A stretch of DNA of 64,000 bases from the NCBI GenBank assembly GCA_041391505.1, contig JAWKNW010000013.1, forward strand, positions 1 through 64,000, given 5' to 3'. The translations under genes and the position numbers were made by a program. The stretch comes from Rhodothermales bacterium (GTDB lineage Bacteria; Bacteroidota; Rhodothermia; Rhodothermales; JAHQVL01). Below the pieces are notes generated by a model. The model was given only the letters and a program-made list of their open reading frames with translations, made no database searches and was not told where the DNA came from. Below, in pieces: positions 43,605 through 51,566 of the stretch. How positions within the stretch are numbered: the stretch's first letter is position 1; every line of letters begins with the position of its first letter.

Positions 43605-44342
43605 ATGCAAAGCATCCCTACCCGCACCGACACCTCCGAAAGCGCGCGCCGCACGATGAACAAATATTTCCTCCTCGTGGCCGGTCGCGCCTACGCGGAT
43701 GTGAAACGCGTCTGTTCTTCCAATCCCCACGCTTTTCGCTTCATCGGCGACCTGCTGCTGGCCGAGGCGCGATTCTTCCGCAACTGCTCGGATTATTCGC
43801 TGTATCGCCGGAGCGCGCCTATCGGCCGCGCGCGCGGGCCCTTCCTGGCGATCATCTGCGCGCAAACGCATCAGTGGCTGCGCACCGACCCTGCACTGGA
43901 AGCCTTTCTGGGCTATTCGCGTGAGGAGATGGAAGAAGACTGGGTGGTGACGCTCCATCCCGAAACCTGCCAGGAAACGGACAGCCGGCTCGTTCAGGTG
44001 TATCGCGACCTGCACAGCGGCAAGGTGCCCTACGCCCGGGCCGAAATTCGGTACCAGACCCGCATCGGCTACAGCGTCTGGGCGCAGGTGACCCATTCGC
44101 TCGTGCGCGACAGCCAGGGCCGGCCGGACCGCTACGTGCTCGCCTTCGAGGACTGCTCCATGAAGCGGTGGACCGAGCTGTTTCACGGCGAGCTGATCGC
44201 GCTGCGCCGCATCATGGAACTGAGCGGCTACGAGGGAGACCATCTGAACCGCGTCGACGGCCTGATCCGCCATTTCGAAGGGCAACCCGTACCGGCATCG
44301 CTGCTGGGTGAACTCGTGGAGCTGTTCGCGACCGTGGCCTGA
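43605..44342 (+). CDS. PAS-domain protein, putative sensory protein
   Basis: 245 residues from ATG at 43605; ATG at 43656 (MNKYFLLVAG) is also plausible, and a GTG at 43557 would put a palindrome inside the gene. The centre (about residues 78-190) is a PAS fold with TDPALEAFLGYSREEMEEDWVVTLHPE, then RAEIRYQTRIGYSVWAQVTHSLVRDSQGRPDRYVLAFEDCS, typical of PAS/PAC input modules. No kinase, cyclase, GGDEF or DNA-binding domain follows; the C-terminal 60 residues are helical. It may act by binding another protein. Ligand unknown. Confidence 0.75.
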   Translation: MQSIPTRTDTSESARRTMNKYFLLVAGRAYADVKRVCSSNPHAFRFIGDLLLAEARFFRNCSDYSLYRRSAPIGRARGPFLAIICAQTHQWLRTDPALEAFLGYSREEMEEDWVVTLHPETCQETDSRLVQVYRDLHSGKVPYARAEIRYQTRIGYSVWAQVTHSLVRDSQGRPDRYVLAFEDCSMKRWTELFHGELIALRRIMELSGYEGDHLNRVDGLIRHFEGQPVPASLLGELVELFATVA

Positions 44343-44827
44343 GTGGAGGCCTCACGGCAACATGTATGAATGACTGATCTTACGCAACCATGTGCCGGTA
44401 ATCTGATGCAGGATGCAAGATGCAGGATTTGTACCGGGCAACAGGCTTTTCGGACGAAATCCTGCATCCTTCATCTTGCATCCACAGATGGACACGATGC
44501 CTTGCGTCACGAGTTGATGTGCGCACCATAGCCTCGGTCTTCCGACGAATGCACGCCACCATCAAACGCACGGTTTTTCGGAAACATCTATCTTGTATCC
44601 ATAGTCGCCTCGCAAGCCTTGCGTAACGTCATCCCATCTCGCTTCGCTGTCCGGCACAACGTCGCTTAAGTATCCCCACACTGCGACGAAATTGGATGGG
44701 TACAGGAATTGTGTAGGCGGGTGACGAACGAATGCTCGTTGCACGCGCGTTCTGGAACGGCGGATTCCGGCCATCGTCAAAGAAGTGCTTCGCTCAGCCC
44801 GCTACGCTCTGTAAGATCTCACTGGTT
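44343..44827. other. 485-bp non-coding stretch with repeats
   Basis: No convincing gene lies here. The base composition looks less GC-rich than the surroundings by eye, and short open frames in several directions have no recognisable content. It includes the inverted repeat at 44411-44483, a 13-nt palindrome-like CGCAAGCCTTGCG near 44612, and GCTTCGCT/GCTACGCT echoes near 44640 and 44790. It may be a decayed mobile or repetitive element between the PAS gene and the SnoaL-like gene. Confidence 0.5.
44411..44483. repeat. imperfect long inverted repeat made of GATGCA/TGCATC units
   Basis: Left arm GGATGCAAGATGCAGGATTT (44411-44430). The right arm (44457-44483) is its reverse complement with 7 extra bases in the middle. 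The loop is 26 nt. The arms themselves are built from repeated ATGCA/GGATG words, so slipped pairings are possible. This is the structure of a REP-like or MITE-like element, but no flanking target duplication is clear. Confidence 0.6.
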
Positions 44828-45211
44828 ATGGATATTCTCGAGGCCGGCCCGGTCACGGCCATGGTCGATCCTGTTTCTGTGTTTTATCGGATGACCTCGG
44901 CGTTCAACGCGCACGATGTGGATGGCATGCTGGCGTATGTCGATGACGACATCCAGTGGTTCAGCATTAGCGGCGATCACATGGATGTAGAGGCGCGCGG
45001 CAAGGCGGCATTCCGGGCGGCCATGGAATCGTATTTTGAGGCGATACCGAGCGCGCGCTCGGAGATCGAATCGGCCGTTGTGTCCGGATCCTATGTATCG
45101 GTGCGCGAACGGGCGTATTGGGGCGAGGATCAGTCGCAGGTGGCGCTGGGGGTATTCGAGGTGCGGGACGGGTTGATTACGCGGGTTTGGTATTATCCCG
45201 CATCGAAGTGA
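44828..45211 (+). CDS. SnoaL-like / NTF2-fold protein
   Basis: 127 residues from ATG at 44828 (MDILEAGPVT); upstream in-frame sequence is not protein-like. The NTF2-fold pattern is clear: VFYRMTSAFNAHDVDGMLAYVDDDIQW, ARGKAAFRAAMESYFEAIPS and a final GLITRVWYYP. Such proteins are polyketide-cyclase-like, isomerases or ligand binders; no specific activity can be assigned. Confidence 0.8.
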   Translation: MDILEAGPVTAMVDPVSVFYRMTSAFNAHDVDGMLAYVDDDIQWFSISGDHMDVEARGKAAFRAAMESYFEAIPSARSEIESAVVSGSYVSVRERAYWGEDQSQVALGVFEVRDGLITRVWYYPASK

Positions 45212-45389
45212 GTCGATACCCCGAACATACGTCAAAACGTAACGCAGGGGGGTACGTGCCGAAACACTGCCGGCGCGAGCGAAGCTGGCTCATCATGTTG
45301 TAGGTGAATTCGAGGGGGCTTTGTGGGTTGGAATGACGCTTGCTTGCTATGCCTCGACCCCGTCTGGATCCTATTACATCCATTGAACT

Positions 45390-45836
45390 ATGGAAGCCAA
45401 CTCAACCACCTACTGCCTCATCTACGCGAGTACGGCCACGCATGAGATGTCGGATCGCGAGCTGAACGAAATCCTTGCCGTTGCGCGCGACCGGAATACC
45501 GAACTCGACATCACCGGGCTGCTGCTCTACGCCGACGGCAATTTCATCCAGATCCTCGAAGGCGATCGCGACCGCGTCGACGCGCTATACGAGCACATCG
45601 CCACCGATCCGCGCCACTATGGCGCCGTGCGTCTCATGCGGCGCAACACCGGCCAGCGGCATTTTTCCGACTGGCGTATGGGTTTTAAAACCATCAGTGC
45701 GAACGAGTTTGAGGAACGGGTGCCCGGATTTTCGTCCATCCTCCATTCGGCGGACGAACGGGATGCGCTCAAGGACCAGGTCTCCAGGGATATCTGGGCG
45801 CTGCTGATGTCGTTCCGCGCGGTAACCCGCGTCTGA
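45390..45836 (+). CDS. BLUF-domain blue-light photoreceptor (short type)
   Basis: 148 residues. Residues 7-100 are a BLUF (FAD-binding) domain with the photochemically required residues: Tyr12 (CLIYAS), Asn36 (ARDRNTELDITGLLLY), Gln54 (FIQILEG) and Trp95 with Met97 (FSDWRMGF). After the domain comes only a helical tail of about 45 residues with no EAL, cyclase or other output. Short BLUF proteins signal through protein contacts. The Tyr-Gln pair is intact, so blue-light switching is expected. Confidence 0.93.
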   Translation: MEANSTTYCLIYASTATHEMSDRELNEILAVARDRNTELDITGLLLYADGNFIQILEGDRDRVDALYEHIATDPRHYGAVRLMRRNTGQRHFSDWRMGFKTISANEFEERVPGFSSILHSADERDALKDQVSRDIWALLMSFRAVTRV

Positions 45837-45935
45837 CGCGACCGGTAGCGCTTTGCTTGCCAATCTCTCGGGGTGATGTTATCCTGCGGCGTCTCGCACC
45901 GCCATTGAACCGCCATTGATTCGCAACGCGCCGCC

Positions 45936-46457
45936 ATGGACCTTCGCTACCCCATCGGGAAATATACCCCGAACCCGGTTATCACCTCCGCTGAGATCGA
46001 ACGCTGGATCGATCAGATCGCCGAACTGCCTGGCTACTTGCGCCAGGCCGTAAGCAAGCTCGACGACGCCCGGCTCGACACGGCGTATCGCCCCGAGGGC
46101 TGGACGCTCCGGCAGGTCGTGCACCATCTCGCCGACAGCCATCTCAACAGCCTCATCCGGTTCAAGCTCGCCCTGACGGAAGAGGAGCCCACCATCAAGC
46201 CCTACGATGAAGTCGCCTGGGCGCAGCTGGCGGACTACCAGCTGTTTTCCGTCGATCAGGAGCTGGATTTCATCGCGCTGTTGCACGCGCGATGGGTCGT
46301 GCTGCTCCGATCCCTCGCGCCGGCCGATTTCGAACGCACCTACCGGCATCCCGAATCCGGCGTCAAACGGCTGGACTGGACCGTCGGACTGTATGCCTGG
46401 CACGGCCGGCATCATCTGGCGCACATCACGACGACGATGCTGCGCGAAGGCTGGTAG
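45936..46457 (+). CDS. YfiT/BstA-like DinB-fold metal-dependent hydrolase or thiol transferase
   Basis: 173 residues. The N-terminal YPIGKY and the motifs LRQVVHHLADSHLNS and LYAWHGRHHLAHI place it in the YfiT group, in which three His bind a divalent metal. Bacillus YfiT relatives include bacillithiol S-transferases. Here the co-thiol is unknown. Length is normal. It follows the BLUF gene by 99 bp. Confidence 0.9.
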   Translation: MDLRYPIGKYTPNPVITSAEIERWIDQIAELPGYLRQAVSKLDDARLDTAYRPEGWTLRQVVHHLADSHLNSLIRFKLALTEEEPTIKPYDEVAWAQLADYQLFSVDQELDFIALLHARWVVLLRSLAPADFERTYRHPESGVKRLDWTVGLYAWHGRHHLAHITTTMLREGW

Positions 46458-46564
46458 CGTTCTTTTTGACGGGATAATCCGCAGGTCCTCTTGATAACGC
46501 GGTGAAGGGGGGGGATATTGATCACCGTCCGTGGCCCCGATCCATCCCTTATTTCCATCGCGTC

Positions 46565-49500
46565 ATGTCCCATCCCGTGGTGGCTTCCCGCGTAGCGTAT
46601 TGCCTCGTCTTCCTGTGCCTCATCGTTGCAGCCGGCTGCCGTGAGCCGGTTTCCGACGATCCGGATATTCTGGCCCGCCTGCCCGAGGTCGTCGATTTTA
46701 ACTACCACATCCGTCCGCTGCTATCGGACCGGTGCTTCAAGTGCCACGGCCCCGACGAAAATACGCGGGAGGCCGGCCTGCGGCTCGACATCGAATCCGC
46801 CGCGCTGGCCGAACTGCCGGAGAACCCGGGGCATGTAGCGATCAAGCCCGGCAGCCTGCGCCGCAGCGCCGTCGCTCAGCGCATCGTGTCGACCGATCCG
46901 GAAGTGCAGATGCCACCGCCGGAGTCGAACCTGTCGCTCTCGAGCTACGAAGTGGCGTTGCTCCGCCGGTGGATACAGCAGGGAGCCGAATGGAAGCCGC
47001 ACTGGGCCTTTACCCCGGTCGGTCACCCCGAGCCGCCTCCTGTCCGCGACGCCGGCTGGCCGGCCTCGCCGATCGATGCGTTTATCCTGGCTCGTCTGGA
47101 GCGCGATGGCATCGCGCCGGCGCCGGAGGCCGACAGGGAACGCCTGCTTCGCCGGGTCACGATGGATCTCACGGGGCTGCCGCCGACGCTTGAGGAAATG
47201 GACGCCTTTCTGTCCGACGGCGCGCCGGACGCCTACGAACGCGTCGTCGACCGGCTGCTCGCCTCGCCGGCCTACGCCGAGCGCATGGCCGTCGAGTGGA
47301 TGGATCTCGCCCGTTATGCCGATTCCCACGGGTATCACGCCGACGGCTATCGCCTGATGTGGCCCTGGCGCGACTGGGTCATCCAGGCCTTTGACGAGAA
47401 CATGCCGTACGACCGGTTCGTGACGGTCCAGCTTGCCGGCGACCTCCTGCCGAACGCCTCCCGCGAACAGATCCTGGCCACCGCCTTCAACCGCAATCAC
47501 CAGATGACGGCGGAAGGCGGCATCGTGGATGAAGAGTATCGGATGGAGTACGTCGCCGACCGCACCAACACCTTCGCCGAGGCGTTTCTCGGGTTGACGA
47601 TGGAGTGCGCGCGGTGCCACGATCACAAGTTCGATCCGGTGACGCAGAAGGAGTATTACCAGCTGGCCGCGTTTTTCAACAACGTGAAGGAAGTCGGCAT
47701 GACCGGCGACGACGGCAACGCCGGCCCCATGCTGATGCTGTATCCGGATAGCGTGCAGACGGCGCTGGCCACCGTGCGCGACAGCATCGCGGCGGTGGAA
47801 CGCAAGCTGGCCGCCCGCCTGGCGCAGGTGGAGGCGCAACCGGATCGCTGGCGCGGGGCGCAGCCGCCGGCCGAGCCGGCTGGCCTCGTCGATCACTACC
47901 CGCTCGAACGGATCGCCGACGGGCAGACACCGAACCTCAAGACGCCCTCGCGGCCGGCCTCCGCGTCGGGCGACATCGAACTGGTGGAGGGGCCGCGCGG
48001 CAAGGCGGCCCGGCTGGATTACGACTTCGACTATGTAGAATTGAAGGGCGCCGGCCTGTACGACCGGTACGAGCCGTTTTCGGTCGGCATCTGGGTGTAT
48101 CCCGAAAAGAAGGAGGAGTATGCCGAGCTGTTCGGCAACGCCGGCCAGAAGAACTCCTACTGGCGCGGCTACGAGGTGTATCTCGACAGCCTCAACCGCG
48201 TCAATGTCCGCCTCATCAACGCCCTCCCGCACAACTACATCCATGTGCGAACGCGCGACGGCATCGCCGGCGACGCCTGGACGCACGTGATGCTCACCTA
48301 CGACGGATCCAGCAAGGCCGCCGGCGTCCGGCTCTTCCTCGACGGCGCTCCCGTAGCCCTCGATGCACCGTACGATCGCCTCTACAAAAGCATGTACCCG
48401 GTTGAAACGCGCTACGAGCGCTGGGATCGGCCGATGCGGGTGGGCAAGAGCTACCGCGCGTTCAGCGGCAACGACGGCATCTTCACCGGCCGCATCGACG
48501 ATATCCGGGTCTACAACCGCGCCTTGACGGGCATCGAGGTCGAACGCCTCGTCGGCCAAAAATCCCTGTCGGATGCCGAACGGGCGCGGGAAGAACTGGC
48601 GTACGTCCTTGCGAGCCAGGACGAACCCTATCGGCGCTTGAGCGAGCGGTTGAAGACCCTCCGCATGGCCGAGTTCGATCTGATCGAGCCGGTCATGGAA
48701 GTGATGGTAATGGAGGAGATGCCGGAAATCCGGGAGACGCACATCCTGAATCGGGGACAGTACGACCAGCCCCGCGACCGGGTCGACCCGGGTACGCCGG
48801 CCGCCGTGCTCAGCTTTCCCGATACCCTTCCGCGCAACCGGCTCGGGCTGGCGCAGTGGCTTTTCGCCCCGGAAAACCCGCTCACCGCGCGCGTCGCCGT
48901 CAACCGCTTCTGGCAGATGTATTTCGGCCGTGGGCTCGTGGCCACGCCCGGAGACTTCGGCTTCCAGGGGATGCTCCCGTCGCACCCGGCGCTGCTCGAC
49001 TGGCTGGCGGCGGAGTTCGTGGCTTCGGGATGGGATGTCAAGGCGCTTCAGAAACGGATCGTCATGTCCGCCACCTACCGGCAGGCCTCGCAGCCGCGGG
49101 AGGGACTGCGCGAGGTCGATCCGGAAAACGTGCTCCTGGCCAGGGGCCCCAGTTATCGCTTCTCGGCGGAGATGATTCGGGACAATGCCCTGGCGGCGAG
49201 CGGACTCCTCGTGCGGAAAGTCGGGGGCCCGAGCGCGAAACCCTATCAGCCGGAAGGGCTCTGGATCGAGAAGGGGACCTTCTCGCCCATGTTGCTGCGG
49301 TATATCCCCGACAAAGGGGAGGGCCTGTACCGGCGCAGCCTGTACACGTTCGTCAAGCGCACGTCGCCTCCGCCGTCGATGATCGCGTTCGATGCCACCG
49401 ATCGGAGCAGTTGCGTGATTCAGCGCCAGCGTACGAACACGCCGCTCCAGGCGCTCATCCTGCTCAACGACCCGCAATACGTCGAGGCGAGCCGCGTGCT

Positions 49501-49786
49501 CGCCGAGCGGATGCAGCGCGAGGCGGGCGACACGCTCGACAGCCGGCTCGGACTCGGGTTCAGGCTGTTGACCGGGCGCCACCCCATCGACCAGGAAATC
49601 GGGGTCTTGCGGGAGTTGTACGAGACCGAAAAAGCACGTTTTGCGAGCCGGCCCGACGAGGCCCGCGCCCTGCTGGCCGTTGGCGACTTCCCGCGCGACG
49701 AATCCCTCGATCTTTCCGAGACGGCGGCGCTTACCATCGTGGCAAACACGATGATCAACCACGACGAGGCCTACATGAAGCGGTGA
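46565..49786 (+). CDS. PSCyt1-PSCyt2-LamG-PSD1 planctomycete-type cytochrome protein
   Basis: 1073 residues from ATG at 46565, which gives a lipoprotein-like signal ending in AAGC. One heme-c motif Cys57-FK-Cys60-His61 (RCFKCHGPDE) lies in the PSCyt1 domain. PSCyt2 (DUF1549) follows (PIDAFILARLERDGI, MDLTGLPPTLEEMDAFL, YADSHGYHADGYR). A LamG/concanavalin-like domain is inserted at about 450-660 (GIWVYPEKKEEYAELFGN, FTGRIDDIRVYNRALTG). PSD1 (DUF1553) ends the protein (NRLGLAQWLFAPENPLTARVAVNRFWQMYFGRGLV, TNTPLQALILLNDPQ). These proteins abound in Planctomycetota; their role is undefined, possibly extracytoplasmic redox linked to polymer use. It pairs with DUF1501 downstream. Confidence 0.92.
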   Translation: MSHPVVASRVAYCLVFLCLIVAAGCREPVSDDPDILARLPEVVDFNYHIRPLLSDRCFKCHGPDENTREAGLRLDIESAALAELPENPGHVAIKPGSLRRSAVAQRIVSTDPEVQMPPPESNLSLSSYEVALLRRWIQQGAEWKPHWAFTPVGHPEPPPVRDAGWPASPIDAFILARLERDGIAPAPEADRERLLRRVTMDLTGLPPTLEEMDAFLSDGAPDAYERVVDRLLASPAYAERMAVEWMDLARYADSHGYHADGYRLMWPWRDWVIQAFDENMPYDRFVTVQLAGDLLPNASREQILATAFNRNHQMTAEGGIVDEEYRMEYVADRTNTFAEAFLGLTMECARCHDHKFDPVTQKEYYQLAAFFNNVKEVGMTGDDGNAGPMLMLYPDSVQTALATVRDSIAAVERKLAARLAQVEAQPDRWRGAQPPAEPAGLVDHYPLERIADGQTPNLKTPSRPASASGDIELVEGPRGKAARLDYDFDYVELKGAGLYDRYEPFSVGIWVYPEKKEEYAELFGNAGQKNSYWRGYEVYLDSLNRVNVRLINALPHNYIHVRTRDGIAGDAWTHVMLTYDGSSKAAGVRLFLDGAPVALDAPYDRLYKSMYPVETRYERWDRPMRVGKSYRAFSGNDGIFTGRIDDIRVYNRALTGIEVERLVGQKSLSDAERAREELAYVLASQDEPYRRLSERLKTLRMAEFDLIEPVMEVMVMEEMPEIRETHILNRGQYDQPRDRVDPGTPAAVLSFPDTLPRNRLGLAQWLFAPENPLTARVAVNRFWQMYFGRGLVATPGDFGFQGMLPSHPALLDWLAAEFVASGWDVKALQKRIVMSATYRQASQPREGLREVDPENVLLARGPSYRFSAEMIRDNALAASGLLVRKVGGPSAKPYQPEGLWIEKGTFSPMLLRYIPDKGEGLYRRSLYTFVKRTSPPPSMIAFDATDRSSCVIQRQRTNTPLQALILLNDPQYVEASRVLAERMQREAGDTLDSRLGLGFRLLTGRHPIDQEIGVLRELYETEKARFASRPDEARALLAVGDFPRDESLDLSETAALTIVANTMINHDEAYMKR

Positions 49787-49862
49787 CGGACCGGGATGAA
49801 CGCCATCCCCAGAAGCCCCTGCCCGACGCCCCGCGATCGATGCCCCATGACTCTTCTCCGCC

Positions 49863-51308
49863 ATGCACGACTGTCATAATTACCCCAACCAGTATTCGCG
49901 ACGCGATTTCCTGACGCGGACGACGCTCGGCCTCGGTGCCGCGGCGCTCGCGTCGCTCATCGATCCGGCGGCTGCGCTGGCGGACCCGTCGGGTGCCGGC
50001 GTGCTGGGTGGCCCGCATTTCATGCCCCGCGCGAAACGGGTGATCTACCTGTTCCAGAGCGGCGGTCCTTCGCATCTGGAGCTGTATGATTACAAGGAAA
50101 CGCTGGTGAAGCGTCACGGGGAGCAGCTCCCGGAATCCATCCGCAAGGGGCAGCGGCTCACCGGCATGACGGCCGGCCAGCGGTCCTTTCCGCTCGTGCG
50201 TCCGCACTATCCGTTTTCGCAACACGGCCAGAGCGGCGCCTGGGTCAGCGAATTGCTGCCCCACATCGGCGGCATCGCCGACGAGGTCTGCTTCGTGCAG
50301 TCGATGTACACCGAAGCCATCAACCACGATCCGGCCATCACCTTTTTCCAGACCGGATCCCAGCATCGCGGTCGCCCTTCCATCGGGGCGTGGCTGAGCT
50401 ACGGACTGGGCAGCGAGAACGAAAACCTGCCGGCCTTTTGTGTGCTGCTCTCGGAAGGGCGGCAGGGGGGCCAGCCGCTGTATGCGCATCTCTGGGGGAA
50501 TGGCTTCTTGCCTTCCGAGCACCAGGGCATCCAGTTCAGGGCGAGCAAGGACCCGGTCCTTTATCTCAACAATCCACCCGGGATCGAGGATGAGGATCGC
50601 AAGCGCCAGCTCGATTACATCAAGCGGCTGGGGCAGATCCAGTTCGATGAGGTCGAGGATCCGGAGATCCAGTCCAAGATCGCCCAGTACGAGATGGCGT
50701 ACCGGATGCAGACGTCGGTGCCGGAAGTGACCGACCTGGGCACCGAGCCGGACTACATCCTCGACATGTACGGCGACGACGCGCGGACGGCCGGCACGTT
50801 TGCCGCGAACTGCCTCCTCGCGCGGCGTCTGGCCGAGCGGGGCGTGAAATTCATCCAGCTCTACCATCAGGGATGGGACCAGCACGGCAACCTGCCCAAG
50901 GACATCGCGAAGATGGCCAGGAGCGTCGACCAGGCCTCGGCGGCGCTGGTCCTGGATCTCAAGCAGCGGGGCATGCTGGACGACACGCTCGTGATCTGGG
51001 GCGGTGAGTTCGGACGAACCAACTACTCGCAGGGCCGGCTCAGCGACGACAACTTCGGGCGCGATCACCATCCGAGCGCCTTCACCCTCTGGATGGCCGG
51101 CGGCGGCGTGCGGCCCGGCATCACCTACGGCAAAACCGACGAGTTCGGGTACAACGTCGTCGATGATCCGGTCCATGTGCACGACTTCCAGGCGACGCTG
51201 ATGCACCTGCTGGGCATCGACCACGAACGCCTCAACTTCCGCTACCGCGGCCGCCGTTTTCGGCTCACGGACGTGCATGGCAAGCTGGTGCCGGGGCTGC
51301 TCGCCTGA
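49863..51308 (+). CDS. DUF1501 protein with Tat signal
   Basis: 481 residues. The twin-arginine signal SRRDFLTRTTLG (residues 12-23) is followed by a hydrophobic stretch ending near ALADP, so the folded protein should be exported by Tat. The body is the alkaline-phosphatase-like DUF1501 fold: FQSGGPSHLELYDYK, INHDPAITFFQTGSQHRGRPSIGAWLSYGLGS, FIQLYHQGWDQHGNL, IWGGEFGRTNY and RDHHPSAFTLWMAGGGVRPG. Usual partner of PSCyt1/PSD1 proteins, as here (76 bp apart). Activity unproved. Confidence 0.92.
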   Translation: MHDCHNYPNQYSRRDFLTRTTLGLGAAALASLIDPAAALADPSGAGVLGGPHFMPRAKRVIYLFQSGGPSHLELYDYKETLVKRHGEQLPESIRKGQRLTGMTAGQRSFPLVRPHYPFSQHGQSGAWVSELLPHIGGIADEVCFVQSMYTEAINHDPAITFFQTGSQHRGRPSIGAWLSYGLGSENENLPAFCVLLSEGRQGGQPLYAHLWGNGFLPSEHQGIQFRASKDPVLYLNNPPGIEDEDRKRQLDYIKRLGQIQFDEVEDPEIQSKIAQYEMAYRMQTSVPEVTDLGTEPDYILDMYGDDARTAGTFAANCLLARRLAERGVKFIQLYHQGWDQHGNLPKDIAKMARSVDQASAALVLDLKQRGMLDDTLVIWGGEFGRTNYSQGRLSDDNFGRDHHPSAFTLWMAGGGVRPGITYGKTDEFGYNVVDDPVHVHDFQATLMHLLGIDHERLNFRYRGRRFRLTDVHGKLVPGLLA

Positions 51309-51313
51309 CGCGC

Positions 51314-51334
51314 CGGGATCATTGTATGGTCCCG
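51314..51334 (+). terminator. hairpin after the DUF1501 gene
   Basis: CGGGATC (51314-51320) pairs with GGTCCCG (51328-51334), seven pairs with one G-U, loop of 7. It starts 5 nt after the DUF1501 stop. No T-run follows. A second 7-bp hairpin (GGGTCTG 51349-51355 with CAGACCC 51361-51367) sits just before the riboswitch. Either may end the upstream transcript. Confidence 0.4.
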
Positions 51335-51369
51335 ACGATTCAATCCGAGGGTCTGCTCGACAGACCCGC

Positions 51370-51489
51370 GAAGCTAGGGGTGCCGCTGCGACGGCGGCGG
51401 GTCGACGAACGCATTCGGCGATCTGCTGCGGCAAGGCTGAGAGAGTCCCTTGGAACCTGATCCGGGTAGCGCCGGCGTAGGGAAGCTTG
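51370..51489 (+). promoter_or_regulatory. TPP (thi-box) riboswitch controlling thiC
   Basis: The conserved thi-box parts are all present: AGGGGTGC near 51376, GGCTGAGAG near 51436, then CCTTGGAACCTGATCCGGGT and GCCGGCGTAGGGAAGC up to 51486. AAGCT at 51371-51375 pairs with AGCTT at 51484-51488 as P1. The P3 region is long. It should bind thiamine pyrophosphate and repress thiC. No U-run terminator lies between it and the thiC ATG (51567), so control is probably at translation or by Rho. Confidence 0.95.
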
Positions 51490-51566
51490 AGCCTTTCTGG
51501 TCCGTATCACCGTCCCCGATACGCCGGCTTCGCCTGATTCCGCCTCCATCACCAAGCGAACAGGCC

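Noticed and set aside
44562..44780. Minus-strand open frame of 72 codons in the repeat-rich gap
   Set aside because: It runs through repeat-like DNA and has no recognisable content or start signal.
46721..49864. Very long open frame on the minus strand opposite the PSCyt1/PSD1 gene
   Set aside because: It is an antisense shadow typical of GC-rich DNA; it has no conserved domain, while the plus strand encodes a full family protein.
51450..51566. N-terminal extension of ThiC
   Set aside because: The extension would be encoded by the riboswitch itself; the start at 51567 is consistent with control by it.
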